A stretch of DNA of 36,882 nucleotides from an uncultured Eubacteriales bacterium (GTDB taxonomy: Bacteria > Bacillota > Clostridia > Lachnospirales > Bianqueaceae), in the NCBI GenBank assembly GCA_902783575.1, contig CACZRP010000054.1:1-36882 (forward strand), in the 5' to 3' direction. The notes beneath the pieces are model-generated. The model was not told the origin of the DNA and searched no databases. It saw only the letters and a list, made by a program, of their open reading frames with translations. How positions within the stretch are numbered: position 1 is the stretch's first letter; every line of letters begins with the position of its first letter. Both the position numbers and the translations under genes were made by a program. Of this stretch, positions 16,963 to 25,974 are shown piece after piece.

Positions 16963-18045
16963 TTAACCCCAGAGATCCTCATCGGTAATCTCTGGCTTTT
17001 TCTCCTCGTCGGATTTTTCTTCCGGCTGTTCAGCCTCGGATTCTGCTTCGGTGACAGGAGTGGCCTCATCGGCGGCTTCCTCCTGGCTGTCTGCCTCGGA
17101 AGCTGATTCATCAGCCTTCATCTCAGCAAGAATCTGATCTTCAGGCAGCTCCACATCAGGGGCGTATTCGTTCTCTGTCATGGCCGCTCTGGCAATGGCG
17201 ATTTTGTTTTTGCGGGAGAGAACAATCAGCATGGTGACGCCCAGAATCACAAGGATGACAGAAACACCGACGGATACCGGGAAATTGGTGTTCCAGAACA
17301 GCAGCTGATCTGTACGCAGGGATTCGATCCATGCCCGGCCGCAGCCGTAGCCCGCAAGATAAAGGAACATGATCTCTCCGTCGAATTTTTTGCGGCGGAA
17401 GAAGAATACCAGGATGATCACCAGGGCCAGGCACCAGAGGGATTCATACAGGAACATGGGGTGAACCTGGATATAACGGACACCGCCCTTGGAGACGCTT
17501 TCTGCCAGCAGCTCGGGAGTGGTGTAGGCCGCGGTTTCAATGTTGAGTCTCATGGCAAACAGAGAGTCGGTGTAGCCTCCAAAGCATTCCTGGTTAAAGA
17601 AATTGCCCCAGCGGCCGATGGCCTGTCCCAGCGCCAGACCGGGCATGGCGGTATCCAGCAGCTTCAGCATGGAGTATTTTTTCACCTTGCAGAAGACAAA
17701 AGCCGTGAGAACAGCACCGATTACGCCGCCGTAGATGGCCAGACCGCCGCCTCTGAAGTCGAATACCCGCAGGGGATTGTCCGCATAGTTTTCCCAGGAG
17801 AAGATGACATAATAGATTCTTGCTCCGATTAAAGAGAAAATCAGGGCGTAGATCAGGAAATCCACGTAGAGATCAGGATCCTGGTCGGATTTTCTGGCCA
17901 GATACCGGGCCAGGAACAGACCAGCCATGACACCGACAGCAATCATGATGCCGTACCAGGCAATATCAATTCCAAAGATAGAAAAAGCGACTTTGCTCAG
18001 ATGCTCAATTTCAATTCCAAGATAAGGAAACCATATATCAGGCAT
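16963..18045 (-). CDS. lgt: Prolipoprotein diacylglyceryl transferase with an acidic C-terminal tail
   Basis: Lgt transfers diacylglycerol from phosphatidylglycerol to the lipobox Cys of prelipoproteins, such as the GerMN lipoprotein encoded in this window. The sequence has seven or so membrane helices, GGGLAIYGGVIGA and the signature GRWGNFFNQECFGG. The start at 18045 (MPDIWFP) has AAGGAG upstream and lies downstream of the promoter; a longer frame from 18096 would start at or before the predicted transcription start. The 360 residues exceed the usual 260-300 because of a tail of 72 residues (289-360), very rich in Glu, Asp and Ala, ending TDEDLWG. The tail would lie in the cytoplasm if the topology is the usual one. 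Confidence 0.95.
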   Translation of the reverse strand: MPDIWFPYLGIEIEHLSKVAFSIFGIDIAWYGIMIAVGVMAGLFLARYLARKSDQDPDLYVDFLIYALIFSLIGARIYYVIFSWENYADNPLRVFDFRGGGLAIYGGVIGAVLTAFVFCKVKKYSMLKLLDTAMPGLALGQAIGRWGNFFNQECFGGYTDSLFAMRLNIETAAYTTPELLAESVSKGGVRYIQVHPMFLYESLWCLALVIILVFFFRRKKFDGEIMFLYLAGYGCGRAWIESLRTDQLLFWNTNFPVSVGVSVILVILGVTMLIVLSRKNKIAIARAAMTENEYAPDVELPEDQILAEMKADESASEADSQEEAADEATPVTEAESEAEQPEEKSDEEKKPEITDEDLWG

Positions 18046-18087
18046 AAGAAGACTCCTTAAAACATGTGTTGATAACGTGCACAAAAC

Positions 18088-18116
18088 AGTATACAACTTT
18101 TTACACCAAAGTCCAA
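18088..18116 (-). promoter_or_regulatory. Promoter of lgt
   Basis: On the minus strand TTGGAC (18116-18111) and TATACT (18093-18088) are 17 bp apart. Transcription would start near 18081, leaving a leader of about 36 nt. This supports the lgt start at 18045. Confidence 0.78.
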
Positions 18117-18172
18117 TAGATTTTTTGTGAACATTTTGACTCGTCCCACTGATGCGATTCTTCGGCTGAATG

Positions 18173-18201
18173 TTGTATTTTTAGTAATTGTCAGATATAA
18201 T
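18173..18201 (+). promoter_or_regulatory. Promoter of the REC-GGDEF-EAL gene
   Basis: TTGTAT (18173-18178) and a perfect TATAAT (18196-18201) are separated by 17 bp. The leader of about 40 nt carries CAGGAG before the ATG at 18247. Confidence 0.72.
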
Positions 18202-18246
18202 AATCATTAATGGTATTACCAGATAACATATATCAGGAGTTGTAAA

Positions 18247-21200
18247 ATGCTGAAAAGTCATGAAAAATTCCATTCATCAAATGGAAAAAGACAGATTCTG
18301 ATAGCGGATGATGAATTAATCAACCGGGAGATGCTGAAGCTGATCCTGGAGGATGATTATGAAATTATAGAAACAGCCGACGGGCAGCAGGCGCTGGAGA
18401 AAATCACGGAATATGCAGAGACCCTTTCTTTGATTCTTCTGGATCTGATGATGCCCGTCATGAGCGGCTCTGAGCTGCTGGTGAAGCTGAAAAATGATTC
18501 CGTATTAAAGCATATTCCCGTGATTGTGCTCACTGGCGATCAGGAGGCGGAGGTGGCCAGCCTGAGCAGCGGAGCCAGCGATTTTATTCCCAAACCCTAT
18601 CCCAAGGCGGAAGTCATCCTGGCCCGAATCCGGAGAACCATCGAGCTTTCCGAAGACAGGGATATTATCCAGTATACGGAGCGGGATCCGCTGACGGGAC
18701 TGTATAACAAGGAATTCTTCTACCGGTACGCGGAGCAGTTTGATCAGCATCATAAGGACGTGGCAATGGATGCCATTGTGGTGGATATCTATCATTTCCA
18801 TATGATCAACGAACGGTTCGGCACGGCCTACGGGGACGAGGTGCTGAAGCGAATCGGCGAGAAGCTCAGGGAAGCCGTCAGTCAGTCTCAGGGCATTGTC
18901 TGCCGCAGAGAAGCGGATACCTTCATGCTGTACTGCCCCCATGGTCTGGATTATAAAGAGATTTTGGACCGGGCCGGCATGAACTTCGTCAATGACGATC
19001 TCGAAGGCAACCGGGTCAGGCTGAGAATGGGCGTTTATTCCGAGGTGGACAAGAGCCTGGATATTGAACGCAGATTTGACCGGGCGAAGATTGCGGCGGA
19101 TACGGTAAGAAACAGTCTTGCGAAGACCATAGGTCTTTACGATGACAGGATGCACGAAAAAGAACTGTACGCGGAGCAGTTAATCGAGGACTTTCCCAAG
19201 GGAATTGCGGAAAAACAGTTTCTTGTCTATTATCAGCCCAAATTCGACATACGTCCTGACATTCCGGTCATGGTCAGCGCCGAGGCCCTTGTGCGCTGGA
19301 AGCATCCCTCCATGGGGATGATCAATCCCGGCATATTCATTCCTCTGTTTGAGGAAAACGGTCTCATTCAGACCCTGGATCATTATGTCTGGGATGCCGC
19401 CGCGGAACAGGTGTCGGAATGGAAAAAACGCTTCGGCATCACGGTGCCGGTTTCTGTCAACGTATCCAGAATCGACATGTATGATCCTCATCTGATCGAT
19501 GTGCTGGCCGGGATTCTCAGTAAATACAATCTGTCAGCCCCCGATCTTCATCTGGAAATCACCGAATCCGCCTATACCCAGGATTCCGAGCAGATTATCA
19601 GCACGGTGAACCGGCTGAGAACCCTGGGCTTCCTTGTGGAGATGGATGACTTCGGTACCGGCTATTCTTCCCTGAATATGATTTCCTCCCTGCCCATCGA
19701 TGCTCTCAAGCTGGATATGCAGTTTATCCGCAATGCTTTCAAGGACAAGAAAGACACCCGGATGCTGGAGGTGATTATTGATATCGCTGATTATCTCGGA
19801 GTTCCTGTCATTGCCGAAGGCGTGGAAACCGAAGAGCAGCTGAATTCCCTCAGAGCGATGGGATGTGACATTGTACAGGGGTATTATTTTTCCCGCCCGA
19901 TCCCTTCCGATGAGTATGAGCACTTTGTCGTGGAACGGCAGAATATGAAACTGGATCATGAGATTCAGTTCGATAAAACAGGTCCCCGTGAGCAGGACAA
20001 CAGCTTCAGCAGGATTGCTTACGCTCTTTCCTCGGGATTTGAGCTGGTTTATTATGTGGATCTTCGGGACAATCATTATGTGCAGTTCAGCTCTGACGGA
20101 AGATATGAGGATCTTCAGATTACCAGAAGCGGCGGCGATTTCTTTGAAAATATCCAGCGCAGAATCATCAAATATGTTTTCCCCGAGGACAGGAAAAGAC
20201 TTTCTTCCTGCCTTCAGAAAAACGCGCTGCTGGCCCAGATGTATGACAACAAACCCTTTTCCCTGACCTTCCGGGTTTTGGTGAAGGAGTCAACGGAATA
20301 TTACAATCTGAAAATTGTGAAGGCGAATACCGTCGACAACCATCATATTGTGGTGGGCATCAGTAAAATTCAGCCGGATCTCGCTGAAGCCGCGGGTTCT
20401 GCCGATGAGCAGGGAATCAGTGCCTATTCCCGGATTGCCCACGCGCTGGCCAGGGATTATTTCTGCATTTATTACGTCAATACGGATACGGATCATTTCA
20501 TCGAGTACAGCTCCGATGATGCCTTTGCCCAGTTCGGTCTGGAAAAGGAAGGAGATGACTTCTTCAATCTCAGCCGTGAAAATATCCGCCGTATCGGATA
20601 TCCTGAGGATATTGCGGACTTTCTGTCCGCCTTTACAAAGGAAAATATCCTGGAGGCAAAGAAAACCAGCGGCGTCTTTACCCTGACTTATCGTCTGATG
20701 TTTGACAATGTGCCCACCTATGTCCACCTGAAGGCCACCTGTATGGATGACCAGAATGATCCGCACATTGTCATCGGCGTGAGCAATATCAATGAGCAGA
20801 TGATGCGGGAACAGGAGCATGCCTATGTTCTTCATACCGCCAGGGAGCTGGCCAACCGGGATCCCCTGACGGGAGTGAAAAGCAAAAGGGCCTTTATTGA
20901 CGCGGAGGAATCCTTCAATCAGAGCATCGCGAATCAGGACTGCAGGCCCTTCGCGGTGGCTGTCATGGATGTGAATGAACTCAAGAAAATCAACGATACC
21001 CAGGGACATATGGCCGGAGATGAACTGATCCGCAGCGCGTCCATGGAAATCTGCAACATTTTCTCCCACAGCCCCGTCTATCGCTATGGGGGAGATGAGT
21101 TTGTGGTCATCATGAGGGGCAGAGATTACGACAACAGAAAAATGCTGATGGATCTGCTGGAAGCGGAAAACAGAACCCATTCCGTTTATGGCGGAGCTGT

Positions 21201-21336
21201 GATCGCCTGCGGTATCTCGGATTATGTGCCCGGCGAGGACACGAAGTTCTCCGATGTGTTTGTCAGGGCGGATGCGCAGATGTATGAAAATAAAAACCTG
21301 CTTAAACAGCAGGGTCCATTTCCCGGAACAATGTGA
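18247..21336 (+). CDS. Multidomain cyclic-di-GMP enzyme: REC-GGDEF(degenerate)-EAL-PAS-PAS-GGDEF
   Basis: The product has 1029 residues and no membrane helix. A receiver domain (about 15-135) carries D21-D22 and phospho-acceptor D66. A first GGDEF domain (about 145-300) has RREADTF at 220-226 in place of the active motif, so it is probably not catalytic. The EAL domain (about 310-565) keeps EALVRW (E346), NVS, EITES, DDFGTGYSS, LKLD and EGVETE, so phosphodiesterase activity is expected. Two similar PAS-like domains follow (about 590-712 and 722-850). A C-terminal GGDEF domain has intact YGGDEF at 947-952 but no RxxD inhibitory site at the usual place, so cyclase activity is expected. The protein could both make and degrade c-di-GMP under phosphorylation control. 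No kinase lies next to it. It is monocistronic with its own promoter. Confidence 0.93.
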   Translation: MLKSHEKFHSSNGKRQILIADDELINREMLKLILEDDYEIIETADGQQALEKITEYAETLSLILLDLMMPVMSGSELLVKLKNDSVLKHIPVIVLTGDQEAEVASLSSGASDFIPKPYPKAEVILARIRRTIELSEDRDIIQYTERDPLTGLYNKEFFYRYAEQFDQHHKDVAMDAIVVDIYHFHMINERFGTAYGDEVLKRIGEKLREAVSQSQGIVCRREADTFMLYCPHGLDYKEILDRAGMNFVNDDLEGNRVRLRMGVYSEVDKSLDIERRFDRAKIAADTVRNSLAKTIGLYDDRMHEKELYAEQLIEDFPKGIAEKQFLVYYQPKFDIRPDIPVMVSAEALVRWKHPSMGMINPGIFIPLFEENGLIQTLDHYVWDAAAEQVSEWKKRFGITVPVSVNVSRIDMYDPHLIDVLAGILSKYNLSAPDLHLEITESAYTQDSEQIISTVNRLRTLGFLVEMDDFGTGYSSLNMISSLPIDALKLDMQFIRNAFKDKKDTRMLEVIIDIADYLGVPVIAEGVETEEQLNSLRAMGCDIVQGYYFSRPIPSDEYEHFVVERQNMKLDHEIQFDKTGPREQDNSFSRIAYALSSGFELVYYVDLRDNHYVQFSSDGRYEDLQITRSGGDFFENIQRRIIKYVFPEDRKRLSSCLQKNALLAQMYDNKPFSLTFRVLVKESTEYYNLKIVKANTVDNHHIVVGISKIQPDLAEAAGSADEQGISAYSRIAHALARDYFCIYYVNTDTDHFIEYSSDDAFAQFGLEKEGDDFFNLSRENIRRIGYPEDIADFLSAFTKENILEAKKTSGVFTLTYRLMFDNVPTYVHLKATCMDDQNDPHIVIGVSNINEQMMREQEHAYVLHTARELANRDPLTGVKSKRAFIDAEESFNQSIANQDCRPFAVAVMDVNELKKINDTQGHMAGDELIRSASMEICNIFSHSPVYRYGGDEFVVIMRGRDYDNRKMLMDLLEAENRTHSVYGGAVIACGISDYVPGEDTKFSDVFVRADAQMYENKNLLKQQGPFPGTM

Positions 21337-21347
21337 AGATTACCGTA

Positions 21348-21376
21348 TTGTGAATAGGGAAAGTTTGTGATATAAT
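21348..21376 (+). promoter_or_regulatory. Promoter of ychF
   Basis: TTGTGA (21348-21353) and TATAAT (21371-21376) are spaced by 17 bp, with an extended -10 (TGA before the hexamer). The leader is about 78 nt. Confidence 0.78.
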
Positions 21377-21460
21377 TCGTCTGTTATAGCTTTTTTCCGG
21401 TGTCGTTTGTCTGAGTGCCGGAATGAAGTGATCTTTGATTATTTACAGGATGGAAAATTC

Positions 21461-22558
21461 ATGAAGCTTGGTATTGTGGGACTTCCCAATGTAGGCAAAA
21501 GCACGCTGTTCAACTGTCTGACGAAAGCCGGAGCAGCGGCGGCTGCCAATTATCCTTTCTGCACCATCGAACCGAACGTGGGTGTGGCTGCGGTGCCGGA
21601 TCACAGGCTGCAGGTTCTGACTGAAATGTATCATTCAGCCAAGACCACGCCTGCCATTATCGATTTTGTTGATATCGCCGGACTGGTGAAGGGCGCTTCC
21701 AAGGGTGAAGGCCTGGGCAATCAGTTCCTTTCCCATATCCGGGAATGCGATGCCATTGTCCATGTGGTCCGCTGCTTTGAGGATGATGATATTATCCACG
21801 TGGATGGCTCCGTGGATCCTCTGAGGGATATTGAGACCATCGATATGGAGCTCATTTTCTCCGATATGGACATGCTGGAACGCAGAAAGGCCAAAACCGC
21901 CAAGCTGGCGAAGAATGACAAAAGCGCCCTGGCGGAGCTGAAGCTCATCGAGAAGGTTTACAGCGCGCTGGAGGAAGGCAAGAGGATCAAGGATCTGGAG
22001 CTTCCTGAAGAAGAAAAGGCCCTGGTGGACAGCTTTGAGCTGCTGAGCTCCAAGCCCGTAATCTACGCCGCCAATGTGCTGGAGGATGATCTTTCCGATG
22101 ACGGCGCTTCCAATCCCCATGTGGCCAAGGTCAGAGAATTTGCCGCAAAAACCGGAGAAGAGGTTTTTGTGGTCTGCGCGAAGATTGAAGAGGAGATTGC
22201 CTCCCTGGATCCCGAGGAGAAGGAAATGTTCCTGGAAGAGCTGGGGCTCTCCGGCACCGGCCTGGATAAGCTGATTGCCGCCAGCTATCATCTGCTGGGT
22301 CTCATCAGCTATCTGACCGCCGGACCTACCGAATCCAGAGCCTGGACCATCAAAAAAGGCACTTTGGCTCCCCAGGCGGCCGGAAAGATTCATTCCGACT
22401 TTGAACGGGGCTTCATCCGGGCGGAAGTGGTAGCCTACGATGACCTGATTGCCTGCGGATCCATGACGGCGGCCAAGGAGAAGGGCCTGGTCCGTTCCGA
22501 GGGCAAGGAATATGAAATGAAGGACGGCGATGTCGTTCTGTTCCGCTTTAACGTGTAA
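21461..22558 (+). CDS. ychF: Ribosome-binding ATPase YchF
   Basis: The 365-residue protein is the Obg-like ATPase YchF (OLA1). It has G1 GLPNVGKST, the [11 protein letters not shown] switch, [10 protein letters not shown], and NVLE in the G4 position instead of NKxD, the change that gives the family its ATP preference. A TGS domain ends the protein (about 280-365, with RAWTIKKGT and [13 protein letters not shown]). YchF binds ribosomes and is linked to stress responses and start-site fidelity. The start at 21461 is chosen because [10 protein letters not shown] is the universal N-terminus and an AGGA lies upstream; 18 further in-frame codons upstream look non-coding. Confidence 0.97.
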   Translation: MKLGIVGLPNVGKSTLFNCLTKAGAAAAANYPFCTIEPNVGVAAVPDHRLQVLTEMYHSAKTTPAIIDFVDIAGLVKGASKGEGLGNQFLSHIRECDAIVHVVRCFEDDDIIHVDGSVDPLRDIETIDMELIFSDMDMLERRKAKTAKLAKNDKSALAELKLIEKVYSALEEGKRIKDLELPEEEKALVDSFELLSSKPVIYAANVLEDDLSDDGASNPHVAKVREFAAKTGEEVFVVCAKIEEEIASLDPEEKEMFLEELGLSGTGLDKLIAASYHLLGLISYLTAGPTESRAWTIKKGTLAPQAAGKIHSDFERGFIRAEVVAYDDLIACGSMTAAKEKGLVRSEGKEYEMKDGDVVLFRFNV

Positions 22559-22562
22559 CGGC

Positions 22563-22592
22563 TTTACGAAAGGTTTCAGTCCAATGTAGAAT
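22563..22592 (+). promoter_or_regulatory. Probable promoter of prfC-glnS
   Basis: TTTACG (22563-22568) and TAGAAT (22587-22592) are 18 bp apart in the 84-bp gap after ychF. The match is moderate, and read-through from ychF is also possible since no terminator is visible. Confidence 0.45.
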
Positions 22593-22642
22593 TTAGCTTT
22601 GAATTTGTTATCGGAAATCTGGAGTAAAGGAAGGACACGTGA

Positions 22643-24259
22643 TTGAGTAATGAAAATATCCGGGATGAGATCGCGAGGAGAAGAACCTTCGCCATCATAT
22701 CTCATCCGGACGCCGGTAAAACCACCCTCACGGAAAAGCTGCTGCTTTACGGAGGCGCCATAGTTGAAGCCGGTATGGTTAAAGGCAAAAAGAATATGCG
22801 TCACGCGGTTTCCGACTGGATGGAAATCGAAAAGCAGAGAGGTATTTCCGTTACCTCTTCCGTGATGCAGTTCAACTACGAAGGATACTGCATCAATATC
22901 CTGGATACCCCGGGCCATCAGGATTTCTCTGAGGATACCTACCGCACCCTGATGGCGGCGGACTCCGCCGTCATGGTGATTGACGGTTCCAAGGGTGTGG
23001 AGGCCCAGACCCGAAAGCTGTTTAAGGTCTGCCGCATGAGAGGAATCCCGATCTTCACCTTCATCAACAAGATGGACCGGGAAGCCAAGGACAGCTTTGA
23101 TCTGATGAGCGACATTGAAGGGGAGCTGGGAATTGAAACCTGTCCCATCAACTGGCCCATCGGATCCGGCAAGCGTTTCCAGGGTGTTTATGACAGGCTT
23201 CACAAAAAACTGATCAAGTTTGAGTTTGAAGGGGACACCATCGCGGGAAAACATGAGGTTTCCTCTGTATCTATGGAGCTGACGGATCCCCGGCTCGGCG
23301 AAATGATCGGAGAAGAGGCCCTGGAGCAGCTGCTGGAGGAGACCGAGCTGCTGGACGGTGCCGGCCATCCCCTGGACATGGAGATGGTGAGCCATGGAGA
23401 GCTTTCACCGGTATTTTTCGGCTCCGCGCTGACGAATTTCGGTGTGGAACCTTTCCTGGAGGAGTTTCTTCATATGACCACCTCCCCGCTGCCCAGAGAA
23501 GCTAAAGAGGGGATTGTGGACCCGCTGACGGATCCTTTCTCCGGCTTTATCTTCAAGATCCAGGCCAATATGAACAAGGCCCATCGGGACAGAGTTGCGT
23601 TTTTGAGAATCTGCTCCGGCAAATTTGAGAAGGGAATGGAGGTTTACCATTCCAAGGAAGGAAAGAAGATCCGTATCTCCCAGCCCACCCAGCTGATGGC
23701 CCAGGACAGGTCCATCGTGGATGAAGCCTATGCGGGAGATATCATCAGTATCTTTGATCCAGGAATCTTCTCCATCGGTGATACCATCTGCGATACAAAG
23801 CATATTGTTCACTATCAGGGCATTCCCACCTTCGCCCCCGAGCATTTCTGCCGGCTGCGGCAGGTGGATACCCTGAAGAGAAAGCAGTTCATTAAAGGAA
23901 CCACCGAGATCGCAGAGGAGGGTGCCATTCAGATCTTCCAGGAGCCGGGAAAAAGCATGGAGGAGGTCATTGTAGGCGTTGTCGGTACCCTGCAGTTCGA
24001 TGTGCTGATCTACCGTCTGAAGGCGGAATACGGCATTGAAGTCCGTATGGAAAATCTTCCCTATGAGCACATCCGCTGGATCCGGGCTCTGCCTGAAAAC
24101 ATGACCGCGCCCACGGATCTGACGCTGACATCGGATACCAAGATTGTTCAGGATATCAAAGGCAATCTTCTTCTCCTTTTCAGCAGCGAATGGAACATCG
24201 ACTGGGCTCTTTCCCATAACAAGGGACTGACCCTGGCTGAATTCAGTGACAATGAATAA
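22643..24259 (+). CDS. prfC: Peptide chain release factor 3
   Basis: The 538-residue GTPase has G1 SHPDAGKTT, G2 RGISV, G3 DTPGHQDFSED and G4 NKMDRE, and the RF3-type C-terminal region with VVGTLQFDVLIYRLKAEYG. RF3 removes RF1 and RF2 from the ribosome after peptide release; RF1 is encoded later in this window. The start is TTG, with AAGGAAGGA ending 7 nt upstream; the alternative GTG at 22639 is out of frame. glnS follows after 23 bp and is probably cotranscribed. Confidence 0.96.
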   Translation: MSNENIRDEIARRRTFAIISHPDAGKTTLTEKLLLYGGAIVEAGMVKGKKNMRHAVSDWMEIEKQRGISVTSSVMQFNYEGYCINILDTPGHQDFSEDTYRTLMAADSAVMVIDGSKGVEAQTRKLFKVCRMRGIPIFTFINKMDREAKDSFDLMSDIEGELGIETCPINWPIGSGKRFQGVYDRLHKKLIKFEFEGDTIAGKHEVSSVSMELTDPRLGEMIGEEALEQLLEETELLDGAGHPLDMEMVSHGELSPVFFGSALTNFGVEPFLEEFLHMTTSPLPREAKEGIVDPLTDPFSGFIFKIQANMNKAHRDRVAFLRICSGKFEKGMEVYHSKEGKKIRISQPTQLMAQDRSIVDEAYAGDIISIFDPGIFSIGDTICDTKHIVHYQGIPTFAPEHFCRLRQVDTLKRKQFIKGTTEIAEEGAIQIFQEPGKSMEEVIVGVVGTLQFDVLIYRLKAEYGIEVRMENLPYEHIRWIRALPENMTAPTDLTLTSDTKIVQDIKGNLLLLFSSEWNIDWALSHNKGLTLAEFSDNE

Positions 24260-24282
24260 TATACAATAAAGGATGAGACACG

Positions 24283-25968
24283 ATGGAAGAAACTTTTGTG
24301 ATGAAAAACGGCATGCCGCTTCCTGAACCCGAAAACTTCATCGAGCGGGAGATCAACAAGGATCTCGTGGAGGGTGTCAACTTTGAAGTCAATACCCGTT
24401 TCCCGCCCGAGCCCAACGGATATATGCATATCGGTCATATCAAAGCCATCTGCGTGGACTTTGGCACCGCAGCTAAATACGGCGGAAAATGCAATCTCCG
24501 TTTTGATGATACCAATCCTTCCAAGGAAGATACCGAGTATGTGGAGAGCATCATGGACGATATCCGCTGGATGGGCTTCCAGTGGGACAAGGTTTTCTAT
24601 GCCTCCGAGTATTATGACAAGCTTTATGAGTTTGCCGTCATGCTGATCAAGAAGGGTGTCGCCTATGTGGATGATCTCTCCCAGGAAGAAATGAGAGAGT
24701 TCCGCGGAACCCTGACGGAGCCGGGCAAAAACAGCCCCTACCGTGACCGCAGCGTGGAAGAGAATCTGGATCTTTTCGAACGGATGAAGAACGGCGAGTT
24801 CAAGGAAGGGGAGAAGGTGCTGCGCGCGAAGATTGATATGTCTTCTCCGAACATGAACATGCGGGATCCCGCCATGTACCGGATTGCCTACGCCCATCAT
24901 CACCGGACCGGCAACAAGTGGTGCATATATCCCATGTACGACTTTGCTCATCCCCTGTCCGACGCGCTGGAGGGAATTACCTATTCTCTCTGCAGCTTTG
25001 AGTTTGAAGACCATCGTCCGCTGTACAACTGGTTTGTCAAGCAGGTGGGCCTTTTCGAGGACCATCCTCCGAGACAGATTGAGTTCTCCCGGATGGAAAT
25101 CAGCAATGTGGTTACCAGCAAGAGAAAACTGAGAGCCCTGGTGGAGAACGGCATTGTGGACGGCTGGGATGATCCCCGCATGCCAACGCTGGCTGGCCTT
25201 CGCAAACGCGGATATACCCCAGAGAGCATCAAGAACTTCATTACCAGCACCGGCGTAGCCAAATCCCGCGGAGCCACCATTGATTATCAGTACCTGGAGT
25301 ACTGCATCCGCGATGACCTGAAGCTGAAGAATAAACGTCTGATGGCTGTGCTGGACCCTCTGAAGGTGATCATCGACAACTATCCGGAAGACCAGGTGGA
25401 GTATTTCACCGTTGAAAGCAATCCCGAGAATCCGGAGCTGGGCAGCCGCCAGGTTCCCTTCAGCCGCGAGGTTTATATCGAGCGGGATGACTTTATGGAA
25501 GTGCCTGAGAAGAAATTCTTCCGTATGGCTCCCGGCCGCGAAGTCCGTCTGATGGGTGCCTATCTGGTGACCTGCACCTCCGTGGACAAGGATGAAAACG
25601 GAAACATTACCGCCATCCACTGCACCTATGATCCCGAAACCAAGGGCGGCAACGCTCCTGACGGAAGAAAGGTCAAGGGCACCATCCACTATGTCAGCGC
25701 GGCCAAGGGCGTCAGCGCCAAGGTCCGCTGCTATGAGCATCTGTTTGTTTTTGATGAGGAGACGCAGGATTACGTCAACAATCCCGATTCTGTGACGGTC
25801 TTTGAGAACGCGTTTATCGAGCCGTCCATTCTGGATGAGGAGCAAGGCTCCCGGTTCCAGTTTGTGAGAAACGGATACTTCATCAAAGATGAAAAAGATT
25901 CAGAAAAAGAAGGAACGATGGTAATTAACCGCATCGTTCCTCTGAAGAGCTCTTACAAGCCTGTTTAA
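24283..25968 (+). CDS. glnS: Glutaminyl-tRNA synthetase
   Basis: The 561-residue class I synthetase charges tRNA-Gln directly. It has the HIGH signature within PPEPNGYMHIGHIK, the KMSKS-equivalent VVTSKRKL, and the GlnRS-type catalytic segments DDTNPSKED and YPMYDFAHPLSDALEGITYSLC. The two beta-barrel anticodon-binding domains occupy about 340-555. Many Firmicutes lack GlnRS and use GatCAB amidation; presence here fits those clostridial groups that carry glnS. It lies 23 bp after prfC. The stop is 6 bp from the stop of the convergent fucosidase gene and I see no terminator hairpin with a U tract between them. Confidence 0.97.
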   Translation: MEETFVMKNGMPLPEPENFIEREINKDLVEGVNFEVNTRFPPEPNGYMHIGHIKAICVDFGTAAKYGGKCNLRFDDTNPSKEDTEYVESIMDDIRWMGFQWDKVFYASEYYDKLYEFAVMLIKKGVAYVDDLSQEEMREFRGTLTEPGKNSPYRDRSVEENLDLFERMKNGEFKEGEKVLRAKIDMSSPNMNMRDPAMYRIAYAHHHRTGNKWCIYPMYDFAHPLSDALEGITYSLCSFEFEDHRPLYNWFVKQVGLFEDHPPRQIEFSRMEISNVVTSKRKLRALVENGIVDGWDDPRMPTLAGLRKRGYTPESIKNFITSTGVAKSRGATIDYQYLEYCIRDDLKLKNKRLMAVLDPLKVIIDNYPEDQVEYFTVESNPENPELGSRQVPFSREVYIERDDFMEVPEKKFFRMAPGREVRLMGAYLVTCTSVDKDENGNITAIHCTYDPETKGGNAPDGRKVKGTIHYVSAAKGVSAKVRCYEHLFVFDEETQDYVNNPDSVTVFENAFIEPSILDEEQGSRFQFVRNGYFIKDEKDSEKEGTMVINRIVPLKSSYKPV

Positions 25969-25974
25969 TTGTAA

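Noticed and set aside
18046-18096. A longer Lgt starting at 18096
   Set aside because: That start lies at the -10 region of the lgt promoter; the ATG at 18045 has the ribosome binding site and a normal Lgt N-terminus.
21635-23395. A 586-codon open frame antisense to ychF and prfC
   Set aside because: It spans two real genes and their promoter gap, which a genuine gene would not be expected to do, and shows no domain.
24148-25845. A 565-codon open frame antisense to glnS
   Set aside because: It lies wholly opposite a clear GlnRS, has no recognisable domain, and its His/Gly/Leu-rich composition is typical of shadow frames opposite GC3-biased genes.
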